From Alphaproteobacteria bacterium (GTDB lineage Bacteria > Pseudomonadota > Alphaproteobacteria > Rhodobacterales > Rhodobacteraceae), in the NCBI GenBank assembly GCA_030425145.1, contig JAUHVK010000020.1, positions 1-64,000 on the forward strand: DNA of 64,000 nucleotides. Reading direction: 5' to 3'. A program made the translations under genes and the position numbers. Below are positions 41,592-49,658 of the stretch, piece by piece (positions within the stretch are counted from its first letter, which is position 1; the number at the start of each line of letters is the position of its first letter). The notes beneath the pieces were generated by a model that saw only the letters and a program-made list of their open reading frames with translations, was not told the DNA's origin and did not search any database.

Positions 41592-41782
41592 GCTGTCTAT
41601 CTCGAATCTGTTGATCGTGAACCGCCCGCTCGATTGACGCGTGGTCGGCAAAGTGTGATTTCGGGGCTGTCGGAAGGGCGCGGCGTGTTGGGAGAGTCGA
41701 GGGCAGAAAAGGGGCACATGGCAGCTTTGCCAGTACCCCATGATCTGACCTCCTGGCGTCCAAGCGCGCGTTTCTGGTGCCG

Positions 41783-41989
41783 TCAGTTTTCGGTCGGTTG
41801 GTCGCTGGCGGATTGCTTCTGCGCGATTGCCACAAACGGGGCTGCGACAAGGCCGAGGCCCATCACCACAAAGCCCAGCAAGGCCAGGTAGAACAGGGCA
41901 GTGAGGCCAAGCCCGGCCAGCACACAGGCCACCAGGATGGCAAGGGTGGCAGTTGCGGCGGAGGTGGCTTTGGAAATCAGGGTCTTCAT
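41783..41989 (-). CDS. Small membrane protein
   Basis: A 68-residue protein, KTLISKATSAATATLAILVA then LAGLGLTALFYLALLGFVVM and a short polar tail (QKQSASDQPTEN), with two closely spaced hydrophobic helices. GGAG lies 8 bases before the ATG. It sits between the ferric-reductase-like and kinase genes on the same strand. I do not recognise the family. Confidence 0.65.
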   Translation of the reverse strand: MKTLISKATSAATATLAILVACVLAGLGLTALFYLALLGFVVMGLGLVAAPFVAIAQKQSASDQPTEN

Positions 41990-42067
41990 TGGGGCGGTCT
42001 CCATGTTAATCGTTGTTTCGATGGAGACAACATGGGGGCTGGTGTTTACGCCCGTCTGACCGCTTCT

Positions 42068-43351
42068 TTACAACTCCGTAAAGTTGATGGTGACGCGCAA
42101 ACCATGAGGGTTTTCTTGGGCAAGCTGCAGCCGCGCGTTGTGCCGGTCGGCAACCGCACGCACCAGCGCAAGGCCCAGTCCACTTCCGTCGCTGTGACGC
42201 GCCGCATCGAGGCGCACCATGGGCTTTATGATCTCTTCAAAATGTGACGGATCGACACCTTCGCCATCATCTGACACGCCAATGGATGTGCCATTCGCAA
42301 ACAGCGTGATCTGCGATCCACCATGAACAATTGCGTTCTGAATCAGGTTTGCCATGGCCTGGATCAGCATTTTCCGGTCGGCTTGCAAGGTGGCGGGATT
42401 GGCGACCTCCAAGATGATGGTTTTTGCATTGTCTTCGACAACAGGCCCAAAAATCTCGGCCACTTCGCGTGCCAATTCACCGAGTTTCAAAGCCTCGAAA
42501 CCTTCGTGCCCTTGGCCCGCTTCGATCCGGGCGACACGCATGATGGTATCGAAAATGCCGGACAGGCGGGACGCTTCTTCAAGCGCCGCGCTGCGTTCTT
42601 CGCCATTGGGCAAGGCTTCCAGACGGGCCTGAAGGCGCGCCAGAGGGGTCCGCAAATCGTGGGCCAAGCTGGCGCTTAGATTTCGGGTCTGGACCACCAG
42701 CCGTTCAAGTTCCGATGCGGTCGCGTCAAGCTGAAGAGCAACATCGCCAAGATCATCGGACGATCGAGAAACGCCCGTGCGGGCCTGCAAGTCGCCGGCG
42801 GCCAGATCATCAAGAGTGACCTTGATCCGCTGGAACCGCCTTTGAGCCAAAAGACCGGCCCCCAACCCGATCAAAAGCACGAAGACAAGGACAACCCCGG
42901 CGGTGCTCCAGAGCACACCGCCCAACAGGTCCAGCGCGTCCTCGCTGTCATCCAGTGGCACAGCGATGAGAATTGGCGTGTTTTCACTGTCGCGCGCGAC
43001 CAAGACGCGCCAGTCCTCCGAGCGGCGGAAATCGTCATCCAGAGTGACTGTTCCGCCGCCGCCACGTGCGGCCCGCGCAAAGGCCTGCGGCAGGTTGCCC
43101 AACGCGTCAAGCGGGCGGATTATCAATGAAAATTCGTCGCCGGATGCTTCGTCAACCTCGACCGTGGCAGCAAGGCTCAAAAGCTGGTCATCGACCCTGC
43201 GCAAAAGGGCATCGCGGCCAAAGGCGAGCGCGGCAAAGATGGCCAGAACCATCCCAAGCGCGAATGTCACGGAAAGAAGAAGCGTCAGCCGCAAGGTCGA
43301 GGAGCGAACGAGCCACCGCAATCGATGTGCAACCCTACTGGCCAAAAACAT
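42068..43351 (-). CDS. Sensor histidine kinase
   Basis: A 427-residue membrane kinase: first helix STLRLTLLLSVTFALGMVLA, periplasmic sensor of about 110 residues, second helix (WSTAGVVLVFVLLIGLGAGL), HAMP, H-box SASLAHDLRTPLARLQ, N-box NLIQNAIVHGG, G1 VSDDGEGVD, G2 GSGLGLALVRAVADRH. Start at 43351 overlaps the regulator gene by 17 bases. Partner of the OmpR-type regulator; probably controls the PepSY and ferric-reductase-like genes. Confidence 0.9.
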   Translation of the reverse strand: MFLASRVAHRLRWLVRSSTLRLTLLLSVTFALGMVLAIFAALAFGRDALLRRVDDQLLSLAATVEVDEASGDEFSLIIRPLDALGNLPQAFARAARGGGGTVTLDDDFRRSEDWRVLVARDSENTPILIAVPLDDSEDALDLLGGVLWSTAGVVLVFVLLIGLGAGLLAQRRFQRIKVTLDDLAAGDLQARTGVSRSSDDLGDVALQLDATASELERLVVQTRNLSASLAHDLRTPLARLQARLEALPNGEERSAALEEASRLSGIFDTIMRVARIEAGQGHEGFEALKLGELAREVAEIFGPVVEDNAKTIILEVANPATLQADRKMLIQAMANLIQNAIVHGGSQITLFANGTSIGVSDDGEGVDPSHFEEIIKPMVRLDAARHSDGSGLGLALVRAVADRHNARLQLAQENPHGLRVTINFTEL

Positions 43352-44018
43352 ACCCTTCCCCCCGTCGGGTCCGCAGAAGTTCCTCGGCGAAAGGTTTGTC
43401 AATCTTGGCCCGAAGGCGGCTGATATGGGTCTCGACGACGCTGGTTGTCGGGTCGAAACTCATATCCCAGACCTGTTCCAGCAACATCGTGCGCGTCACC
43501 AGACGTCCCGGCCTACGCATGAAATATTCCAGCAGCTTGAACTCCTTGGCCATGAGTTCGATCGCCTTGCCCTGTCGCTCGCAGCTGCGTGCCAGAAGAT
43601 CGAGGCTTAAATCTCCATACCGCAGAACGGTTGTTTCGCCGCGGTTTTCCTCACCGCCCGTTCGTCGCCGTCCAAGCGCATTGACCCGTGCTGAAAGCTC
43701 TATGAATGCGAAGGGCTTGGTCAGATAATCATCGCCGCCGATCTCGAACCCTTCGACACGATCATCCACCTCCCCAAGGGCGGTCAGAAAAATTGCAGGT
43801 GTGGTGTTTTTTGAGGCGCGCAAGGATTTCAGAACGGAAAGGCCATCAAGGCTGGGCACCATGCGATCGAGGATCAACAGGTCATAGTCTTGGCCCATTG
43901 CGGCAAGCAGTGCATCCTTGCCATCCGGAAAATGGTCAATGACGTGACCTTCCTCGCGCAGGCCCTTGGCGATCCAAGGGCCGAGATCTTTGTCGTCTTC
44001 AAGCAAAAGAATGCGCAT
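43335..44018 (-). CDS. OmpR-family response regulator
   Basis: A 227-residue regulator. Receiver: RILLLEDDKDLG acidic pocket, phospho-acceptor Asp in LLILDRMVPSLDG, Lys in DDYLTKPFAF. C-terminal winged helix: LMAKEFKLLEYFMRRPGRLV and ETHISRLRAKIDKP, ending RGEGYVFGQ. An ATG 9 bases upstream (44027) is equally possible. Cotranscribed with the kinase. The PepSY gene lies upstream on the same strand. Confidence 0.9.
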   Translation of the reverse strand: MRILLLEDDKDLGPWIAKGLREEGHVIDHFPDGKDALLAAMGQDYDLLILDRMVPSLDGLSVLKSLRASKNTTPAIFLTALGEVDDRVEGFEIGGDDYLTKPFAFIELSARVNALGRRRTGGEENRGETTVLRYGDLSLDLLARSCERQGKAIELMAKEFKLLEYFMRRPGRLVTRTMLLEQVWDMSFDPTTSVVETHISRLRAKIDKPFAEELLRTRRGEGYVFGQ

Positions 44019-44089
44019 CGACACCATGTCCGAAAAACCAAAACGGGAGGTGCAATCATAGCTACACCTCCCATCGCGTTTAAAGCGTA

Positions 44090-44419
44090 TTAGCCGTTAT
44101 CGGAATAGTGGTCATCATCATCGTCACTGTCATCCTCAGCTTCGATGTCAAGTACTTCGCCGGTGTCTGCGCTGATCTCGACTTCCATCTCGACGCCATC
44201 AGCGGTCAGGATGTCGATTTCATAGACCAGCATGCCGTCTTCACGCTCAAGCTCTGTTTCCTGCACCTCGCCGGGAACTTGCGCCAAGGCGATTTCCACG
44301 GCCTGCTCAACCTTGAACGCCGGGGCCGGCGCATTGGCTTGGGCCACGGCAACGCTGGCCAGACCGGTTGTTGCCAGAAAGCTTGCAAGGATACCGCTCG
44401 TGATGAGTTTCTTGTTCAT
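44090..44419 (-). CDS. PepSY-domain periplasmic protein
   Basis: A 109-residue exported protein. GGAGA precedes the ATG at 44419; signal peptide NKKLITSGILASFLATTGLA..., cut near VAVAQA. The PepSY domain runs KVEQAVEIALAQVPGEVQET to GEVLDIEAE, followed by an acidic tail DDSDDDDDHYSDNG. PepSY genes commonly accompany such two-component systems and ferric-reductase-like proteins. The acidic tail could bind metal ions. Confidence 0.87.
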   Translation of the reverse strand: MNKKLITSGILASFLATTGLASVAVAQANAPAPAFKVEQAVEIALAQVPGEVQETELEREDGMLVYEIDILTADGVEMEVEISADTGEVLDIEAEDDSDDDDDHYSDNG

Positions 44420-44789
44420 GTCATATCTCCATTTGGTTGGGGAAGAACACTGCGTCCTTCGATGACACCAAGATGGAGGTCGAACTTTGCAGCTGTCTGC
44501 GGTGAACCTTACAAATGTGTAAGGCACTTTTCGTGATGGGAGTTTGGGGTGAAGTAAAACCCAAAAGCGCCTTTGTCGTTCTCGCTGGCCATAGTCTTTT
44601 GACCCGCACACGCCAGACCACATTGACAGGTATGACAAATGTGCAGACTGACCAAAGAGCGCCTTGCCGGTCAGCTGCAAAGTCAATGATGACCCTCAAA
44701 AAGACCAATAAAGCTGCCTTTCATGCACGATGAAGCAACGGTCATTGCGAGTGCGTCACGGACATTCGCCGCATGGAGCACCTACGACT

Positions 44790-45022
44790 GCTCCACCCGG
44801 ACCTCGTCGGCGACGATGGCGATAGAGGTTCGGAAAACGGCCAGAGTGAGGTTCAGAAGCGAGATTGAAGTCGGACCCGCCCAACTACCGCCGAATGCCT
44901 GTCTTTGTACGGGGTAGGGTGGTGCGTCATGTATCGTGTGAGTATGGTGTGTATCACGGTTCCATCCCAATTGCTGGCGGAACCAAGGAGATCGTTGAAT
45001 GCCTTCAAACGCAGCCACCCAG
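44790..45022 (+). repeat. Module right-end repeat serving as the present dusA promoter region, copy R3
   Basis: Aligns with R1 and R2 through GACCCGCCCAACTACCGCCG, AATGCCTGTCTTTGTACGG and GTGAGTATGGTGTG, then CCAAGGAGATCGTTGA with the GGAG ribosome site of dusA. The gene-free stretch 44420-44789 upstream holds only the promoter of the minus-strand PepSY gene. Confidence 0.75.
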
Positions 45023-46006
45023 GCCGCGCGCCTGTCCGTCGCGCCCATGATGGATTGGACCGACCGTCACTGCCGGTTTTTTCACCGGCAGATCAGTCGG
45101 CATGCGCTGCTCTATACGGAAATGGTCACATCGCCGGCCTTGGTGCGGGGGGGGGCGGTGCATTTGTTGGACCACAACCCGGAAGAGCACCCTGTTGCCC
45201 TGCAACTCGGAGGGTCTGATCCGGCTGAATTGGCCGAGGCGGCGCGGATCGGGGCCGAGGTGGGGTACGACGAGATCAATCTCAATGTCGGCTGTCCGTC
45301 GGACCGCGTGCAATCGGGGACCTTCGGCGCGGTCTTGATGAAAACGCCCGGACTGGTGGCCGAGTGTGTCGCCGCGATGAAAGCCGTGGTAGATGTGCCG
45401 GTGACGGTGAAATGCCGGATCGGTGTGGACGATCAGGACCCCGAAACAGTTTTGCCCGACGTCATCGCGCGGGTTCGCGATGCGGGGTGCGACTACCTAA
45501 TCGTTCACGCCCGCAAGGCGTGGTTGCAGGGGTTGTCGCCCAAGGAAAACCGGGACATCCCGCCGCTCGACTATGAACTTGTGCTGCGTATGGCCGAGGC
45601 GTTCCCGGACCTGCCGATGTCGATCAATGGCGGGATCGAAACCCTTGATGCGGCGCAGGAATTGATCGATCGCGGCCTGAACGGCGCGATGATCGGACGG
45701 GCGGCGTATCACCGCCCATGGGACATCCTTGCCAATGTCGACAGCGCCCTTTTCGAGGCCTCAGCCGCAGTGCCGTCTCGCGAAGCGGTGATCGACGCCA
45801 TGCGCCCCTATATCGACGCGCATCTGGAGGCGGGGGGCAAGTTGCATCAGATCACCCGCCACATGCTGGGGCTTTTTGCAGGTCAACCGGGAGCGCGGAC
45901 ATGGCGGCGGATCCTGTCTGAGCGGGCAAACCGGCCCGGCGAGGGGTGCGCATTGTTGGACGAGGCTCTGGACCGTATGCAGCAGCCCGAAACCCTCGCG
46001 GGCTGA
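44999..46006 (+). CDS. dusA: tRNA-dihydrouridine(20/20a) synthase DusA
   Basis: A 335-residue FMN enzyme reducing uridine 20/20a in the tRNA D-loop. It has LSVAPMMDWTDRHCRFFHRQ, LHTEMVTS-type LLYTEMVTSPAL, GYDEINLNVGCPSDRVQSG with the catalytic Cys, VKCRIGVDDQD, DYLIVHARKAWLQGLSPKEN and MSINGGIETL, all DusA hallmarks. Its first 19 codons and promoter belong to the right end of module 3, which has replaced the original start now at 13647. The gene remains intact, and the next gene starts 3 bases downstream. Confidence 0.97.
   Translation: MPSNAATQAARLSVAPMMDWTDRHCRFFHRQISRHALLYTEMVTSPALVRGGAVHLLDHNPEEHPVALQLGGSDPAELAEAARIGAEVGYDEINLNVGCPSDRVQSGTFGAVLMKTPGLVAECVAAMKAVVDVPVTVKCRIGVDDQDPETVLPDVIARVRDAGCDYLIVHARKAWLQGLSPKENRDIPPLDYELVLRMAEAFPDLPMSINGGIETLDAAQELIDRGLNGAMIGRAAYHRPWDILANVDSALFEASAAVPSREAVIDAMRPYIDAHLEAGGKLHQITRHMLGLFAGQPGARTWRRILSERANRPGEGCALLDEALDRMQQPETLAG
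45023..45055 (+). repeat. dusA attachment core, copy 4 (within intact dusA)
   Basis: Codons 9-19 of dusA (AARLSVAPMMD). The left part is shared with all three upstream copies; only this copy continues into the rest of dusA (TGGACC...). Confidence 0.85.
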
Positions 46007-46009
46007 GCG

Positions 46010-46786
46010 ATGCTGCGCGCCTGGCCTGACCGCGGTTATCTGCGGTTCGAGTGGCACCCTGAGACGTTCCGCTGGGCGAAGGCAGCACGAGAGCTTGCGC
46101 GCCCCGTTGCGCGCGACCCCGAGATGCGCGCCACATGGCTGCAATGCGAAGGTACGTGGTTCGTGGGGGTGGATGCACTTCCAAGTGACCGCTTGGGCGC
46201 GGTGTCCCGCGTACCACTGTCGACCTTGATCCGCAATCGGATCGGGCAGCGGGACGATCTGCATCCTGCGCAGCTGTCGATCACCTATCCGGGCTATCCG
46301 CGCCCCCGCAAAGGTGAAAGCGAGGCGGCGTTTCGCTACCGGTTGCATCGGGACGCGGCGCATATGGACGGGCTGATTGCCGAAGGCAGCCCCAAACGCC
46401 GCTTCCTGCGTGAACGGCATGACTGGATTCTTGGCCTGCCGCTGACCGAAACTTCGGCAGGGGCAAGCCCTTTGGTCGTCTGGCCGGGCAGCCATCATAT
46501 CCTCCGGCAAGCCATGCTGGACAGATTGGGAGACCTGCCCGAGGATCGCTGGGCCGATACGGATATCACCGACATCTATCAGGCCGCCCGGAAACGGATT
46601 TTTGAGGAATGCGTGCGAACTCCGCTCTTTACACGTCCGGGCGAGGCGGTTTTACTCAACCCATTCCTGCTGCATGGCGTGGCCCCATGGCAGCCGGGTG
46701 CAACGGCCTCGCAGGATGGCCGTATGGTCGCTTATCTGCGCCCCGAAACACGCGAGTCGGGGCAAAACTGGATGCGGCAAAAATAA
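46010..46786 (+). CDS. Phytanoyl-CoA dioxygenase-like protein (putative Fe(II)/2-oxoglutarate oxygenase)
   Basis: A 258-residue protein. A facial-triad-like set is visible: HMD in RDAAHMDGLIAEG (H-x-D) and a distal His in LLNPFLLHGVAPW, with an Arg-rich segment after (MVAYLRPETRE) in the place of the 2-oxoglutarate Arg. It resembles Roseobacter-group proteins of unknown substrate. Cotranscribed with dusA (3-base gap). Confidence 0.65.
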   Translation: MLRAWPDRGYLRFEWHPETFRWAKAARELARPVARDPEMRATWLQCEGTWFVGVDALPSDRLGAVSRVPLSTLIRNRIGQRDDLHPAQLSITYPGYPRPRKGESEAAFRYRLHRDAAHMDGLIAEGSPKRRFLRERHDWILGLPLTETSAGASPLVVWPGSHHILRQAMLDRLGDLPEDRWADTDITDIYQAARKRIFEECVRTPLFTRPGEAVLLNPFLLHGVAPWQPGATASQDGRMVAYLRPETRESGQNWMRQK

Positions 46787-46949
46787 GGCGTTGCCACATT
46801 CCGAAGGCCGACCCGCGACAATAGCCAAGTGTGAGCAAAACTGTTGCGATTTGCCTGACAGTTTAGCTCAAATTGTCGATTTTGTTATGGGCGAGTGGGT
46901 TGCGCGGCGTACTTTATGGTTAACTCGGTACTCTCGGGAATGACGCAAG

Positions 46950-48017
46950 ATGGAATACGCAGCACTTCTGGCATTGACGCTGATCGGCCTGACCGCAGGA
47001 TTTCTTGTCGAATCTGGTGACGATGACGACGATGATACGGACAGCCCCACAACAGACGGTGGCGATGGCGGGACCGGCGACACGGGTGAAAACTCGGATG
47101 GCGCGGTCACCAGCAATGGTGTGACCTTCGGCACCGAAGGTAGCGACAGTCTCGTTGCTTCAGAAGGTGCTGAAACCGTCGTTGGCGGCGGTGGCGACGA
47201 CCAGATCACCGGCAACGCAAATGACAACATCCTTGATGGACAGATCGGCGACGACAGCGTCTTTGGTGGCGGTGGCGACGATCAGGTCTTCGGCAGCGAA
47301 GGCAATGATTCGGTCGATGGCAACTCGGGCGACGACATCGCAGCAGGCGGCACTGGCGATGACATCATCGCGGGCGGACTCGGCAACGATACACTGTTCG
47401 GAGACGCCGGGAGTGACCTGCTCAACGGTCAGGAAGGTGACGACCAACTGGTCGGCGGCGACGGCGACGACACCCTTTTCGGCGGGCCGGGCGTTGACAC
47501 GCTCTTTGGCGGCGACGGCAATGACAGCATCCTTGACGGTATCGGCGAAGATACTCTCGTTGGGGGTGCCGGGGCCGACACGCTGGACGGTGGCGAAGGC
47601 AATGACAAGCTCTACGGGATTTGGGATGGGAATGATGATGGCGTCGTAGCTGCGCGTGATCTTGATGACCCTGACGTTCTTCTGGGCGGGCTAGGCGCTG
47701 ATGAAATCCAGATGGGGTCCGGTGATACTGCGTTCGGTGAAGAGGGGACGGACCTCTTCATGACGGGCACATGGGTTAACCCCGACAACCCGCCCGAGAT
47801 CATCGACCTTGAAGATAGCGAAGTTGTGCTCGTCGCGGTTCCGGTAGGGACGTCGGAAGCGGACTCGATCACGATCGACGTCGACGGCGTAAGCGGCGAC
47901 AGTATCGTCCAGTTCAATGGTCAGACCGTCGCAACCGTTTCTGCGGGTGCGGGGCCGGTGTCGCTTGACCAGATACTGGTGGTCGAGATCGCATCCTTGA
48001 CGCAACCCACTGTGTAA
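46950..48017 (+). CDS. RTX-type (hemolysin-type Ca2+-binding) repeat protein
   Basis: A 355-residue protein. A short N-terminal hydrophobic segment (EYAALLALTLIGLTAGFLVE) is followed by an acidic linker and then about ten nonapeptide-like repeats GGxGxDxLx (for example GGDGDDTLFGGPGVDTLFGG) through about residue 245. The C-terminal 100 residues lack repeats (VVLVAVPVGTSEADSITIDV). RTX proteins bind calcium and are often exported by type I secretion; no exporter genes are next to it and the N-terminal helix suggests membrane attachment instead. Confidence 0.85.
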   Translation: MEYAALLALTLIGLTAGFLVESGDDDDDDTDSPTTDGGDGGTGDTGENSDGAVTSNGVTFGTEGSDSLVASEGAETVVGGGGDDQITGNANDNILDGQIGDDSVFGGGGDDQVFGSEGNDSVDGNSGDDIAAGGTGDDIIAGGLGNDTLFGDAGSDLLNGQEGDDQLVGGDGDDTLFGGPGVDTLFGGDGNDSILDGIGEDTLVGGAGADTLDGGEGNDKLYGIWDGNDDGVVAARDLDDPDVLLGGLGADEIQMGSGDTAFGEEGTDLFMTGTWVNPDNPPEIIDLEDSEVVLVAVPVGTSEADSITIDVDGVSGDSIVQFNGQTVATVSAGAGPVSLDQILVVEIASLTQPTV

Positions 48018-48035
48018 CTGACTTGATCCGATGAC

Positions 48036-48067
48036 CGCGCCCAAGGTTTTGATTGGGCTTGGGCGCG
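48036..48067 (+). terminator. Hairpin after the RTX gene
   Basis: A perfect 10-bp stem CGCGCCCAAG/CTTGGGCGCG with a 12-base loop, 18 bases after the stop. No T-run, so it is a weak or Rho-assisted terminator at best. Confidence 0.5.
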
Positions 48068-48118
48068 ACAAACTGTTAACCTAACCCGCATAGTAGGCGG
48101 TACCCAAAGGGAAAAGAC

Positions 48119-48583
48119 ATGAGACTTGCCCTGATATTGATTGCGTTGATCGCGTCTCCGGCCTTGGCAATGGATATCCCGCCGGAACCTCCGACTCACG
48201 AAAAACCAACTTTCGAACCGCCGACCACGCCGCCGACGACGCCGCCAACCACTCCGCCGCCGTCGACGCCGGAAGAACCGGACGATCCGCGCGACGAACC
48301 AATTGTGGTGAAGCCGAAACCCGCGCCGGTGTCCTGCCCGAAGGTGAAATGCGTCACCGACGAAAACGGCGTTCGACGGGCGATGTTCACAGCGGATGTT
48401 CAGCCGGACATGTATTACCTCGGCCGCAACTTCTGCGCGACCGCACCTAAGGATGTGGAAGTGACCGCATGTTGCTTGGCCAAGCCGGACGACACCTACC
48501 AGATTCTCTACAATGTTCAGGTCAGCAAGAAGGCCCATTGGAAAGCCACACAGTTCTGCACCTGTGTGCTCGAACTGGACTGA
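48119..48583 (+). CDS. Exported proline/threonine-rich hypothetical protein
   Basis: A 154-residue protein with a signal peptide (RLALILIALIASPALA, cut before MDIPP), a PTTPPTTPPTTPPPSTPEEP linker at about 37-60, and a C-terminal part with eight cysteines (SCPKVKCVTDENG, YLGRNFCATAPKDVEVTACC, TQFCTCVLELD). The cysteines suggest a disulfide-stabilised periplasmic domain. I do not recognise the family. Confidence 0.7.
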   Translation: MRLALILIALIASPALAMDIPPEPPTHEKPTFEPPTTPPTTPPTTPPPSTPEEPDDPRDEPIVVKPKPAPVSCPKVKCVTDENGVRRAMFTADVQPDMYYLGRNFCATAPKDVEVTACCLAKPDDTYQILYNVQVSKKAHWKATQFCTCVLELD

Positions 48584-48606
48584 TCTTCCAGACGGCAATG
48601 ACCAAC

Positions 48607-48637
48607 AAAAAACCGGAGCCAAGTGCTCCGGTTTTTT
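48607..48637. terminator. Bidirectional Rho-independent terminator
   Basis: AAAAAACCGGAGC, a 5-base loop, GCTCCGGTTTTTT: a perfect 7-bp GC stem with A and T runs on either side, placed between convergent genes (exported protein on plus, DUF1289 on minus). Confidence 0.92.
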
Positions 48638-48663
48638 GTGTTTTTAGAGAAGGCGTCAGACGC

Positions 48664-48894
48664 TCAGCGGTTCAGGCGCCCGGCGCGACCACCACGCCGT
48701 TTTGTCAACTGTCCGGCGCGGGAGGGGAGCTCTGCCATGACCTCACGCCGCGCCTCGGGCGTCATTTTCGACCAGGCCCCGATCTCGTCGATGGTGCGCA
48801 GGCATCCGGTGCACAGGCGGCTTTCGGGATGCACGACGCAGATTTTTACGCAGGGGCTTTCGATCTCATCGCGGGCCCAGATGTCGTCTTTCAT
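48664..48894 (-). CDS. DUF1289-domain protein
   Basis: A 76-residue protein with the DUF1289 core SPCVKICVVHPESRLCTGCL, a four-cysteine motif, then RTIDEIGAWSKMTPEARREV and a basic tail. Function unknown; a metal or Fe-S site is likely from the cysteines. It follows ruvX by 14 bases on the same strand. Confidence 0.88.
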   Translation of the reverse strand: MKDDIWARDEIESPCVKICVVHPESRLCTGCLRTIDEIGAWSKMTPEARREVMAELPSRAGQLTKRRGGRAGRLNR

Positions 48895-48908
48895 TGGCGC
48901 GTGTTTCC

Positions 48909-49385
48909 TTATGCCTCGGCCTGGATATGGCGCAGCCGGTCCAGCGCCCCTTGCAGGATATACGACGCGGCGACGTGGTCGATCACCTCTGCGCGACGTT
49001 TTCGGGTCGTATCCGCCTCAAGCAGTGCCCTTTCTGCCGCAACCGTGGACAGTCGTTCGTCCCAGAAAGCGATCGGGTGGTCCCAAAGCGCTGCAAAATT
49101 CCGTGCAAAGGCCCGCGTGGACTGACAGCGCGGCCCCTCGGAGCCGTCCATGTTGCGCGGCAGGCCCAGCACCAACCCCGCAATGTCACGCTTGGCCAGA
49201 ATCGCCAGCAGCGCCTCGGCATCCGTTCCGAACTTCTTGCGTTTGATGGTCTCCAGCGGCGTTGCCACGCTGCGCAGCCCATCCGACACCGCCACGCCAA
49301 TGGTCTTGGTGCCAAGGTCCAGCCCCGCAATGGCACGCATCGGTGGCAGCTCTGCTGCGAAGTCCGAGAACTCGTCAAAGATCAC
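48909..49385 (-). CDS. ruvX: RuvX/YqgF Holliday-junction resolvase-like protein
   Basis: A 158-residue RNase H-fold protein involved in pre-16S rRNA processing and possibly recombination. Key blocks: [52 protein letters not shown] and [11 protein letters not shown] with acidic active-site residues. The GTG at 49385 is used; an ATG 15 codons downstream (PPMRAIAG) is an alternative. Operon with DUF1289. Confidence 0.92.
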   Translation of the reverse strand: MIFDEFSDFAAELPPMRAIAGLDLGTKTIGVAVSDGLRSVATPLETIKRKKFGTDAEALLAILAKRDIAGLVLGLPRNMDGSEGPRCQSTRAFARNFAALWDHPIAFWDERLSTVAAERALLEADTTRKRRAEVIDHVAASYILQGALDRLRHIQAEA

Positions 49386-49444
49386 AAGCTATGCCATCCT
49401 GTATTGAGGGCGCCGTGGGCCCGGCCATTTCGAGGGGTTCTAGA

Positions 49445-49658
49445 GTGTCCGAAGACGGGAAGAAACCGAAACTTCTATCAGGGGGGCAATCCGCAGATCG
49501 CCAAAGGCATCGGCAATGCCCCGGTGACCCCGCCGCCACCAGTCGCCTCAAAAACACGCGCGGGTCCGCTATGCGCATATCGGCGAAGGTGACAGTTTCG
49601 AAGATCAGTTCGGCCTTTGGATCGACTTGGCCATCAAGCTGCCGGGAGAACGGATTTA
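49445..49658 (+). pseudogene. DUF1801-like gene remnant
   Basis: A GTG start opens MSEDGKKPKLLSGG; a frame shift is needed to continue with NPQIAKG and another to reach HIGEGDSFEDQFGLWIDLAI then KLPGERI and a stop. The start and end resemble DUF1801 proteins, while the middle of about 90 residues is missing. Its TAA shares bases with the ccmI stop on the other strand. Confidence 0.5.

Larger units (their letters stand above)
39637..45055 (+). mobile_element. Module 3 of the dusA-targeted tandem island array (5.4 kb, no integrase)
   Basis: Bounded by core copies 3 and 4. Cargo is on the minus strand: ferric-reductase-like flavocytochrome, small membrane protein, histidine kinase, response regulator and PepSY protein. 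Its right end carries the promoter and first codons of the now-functional dusA. Confidence 0.72.

Noticed and set aside
13683-45055. Repeated dusA pieces as independent small genes
   Set aside because: They stop within 22-47 codons in non-dusA sequence and lack catalytic regions; better explained as insertion junctions.
13716-45055. Prophage or conjugative element in the dusA array
   Set aside because: No phage structural, integrase, relaxase or type IV secretion genes; only regulators, transport and enzyme genes.
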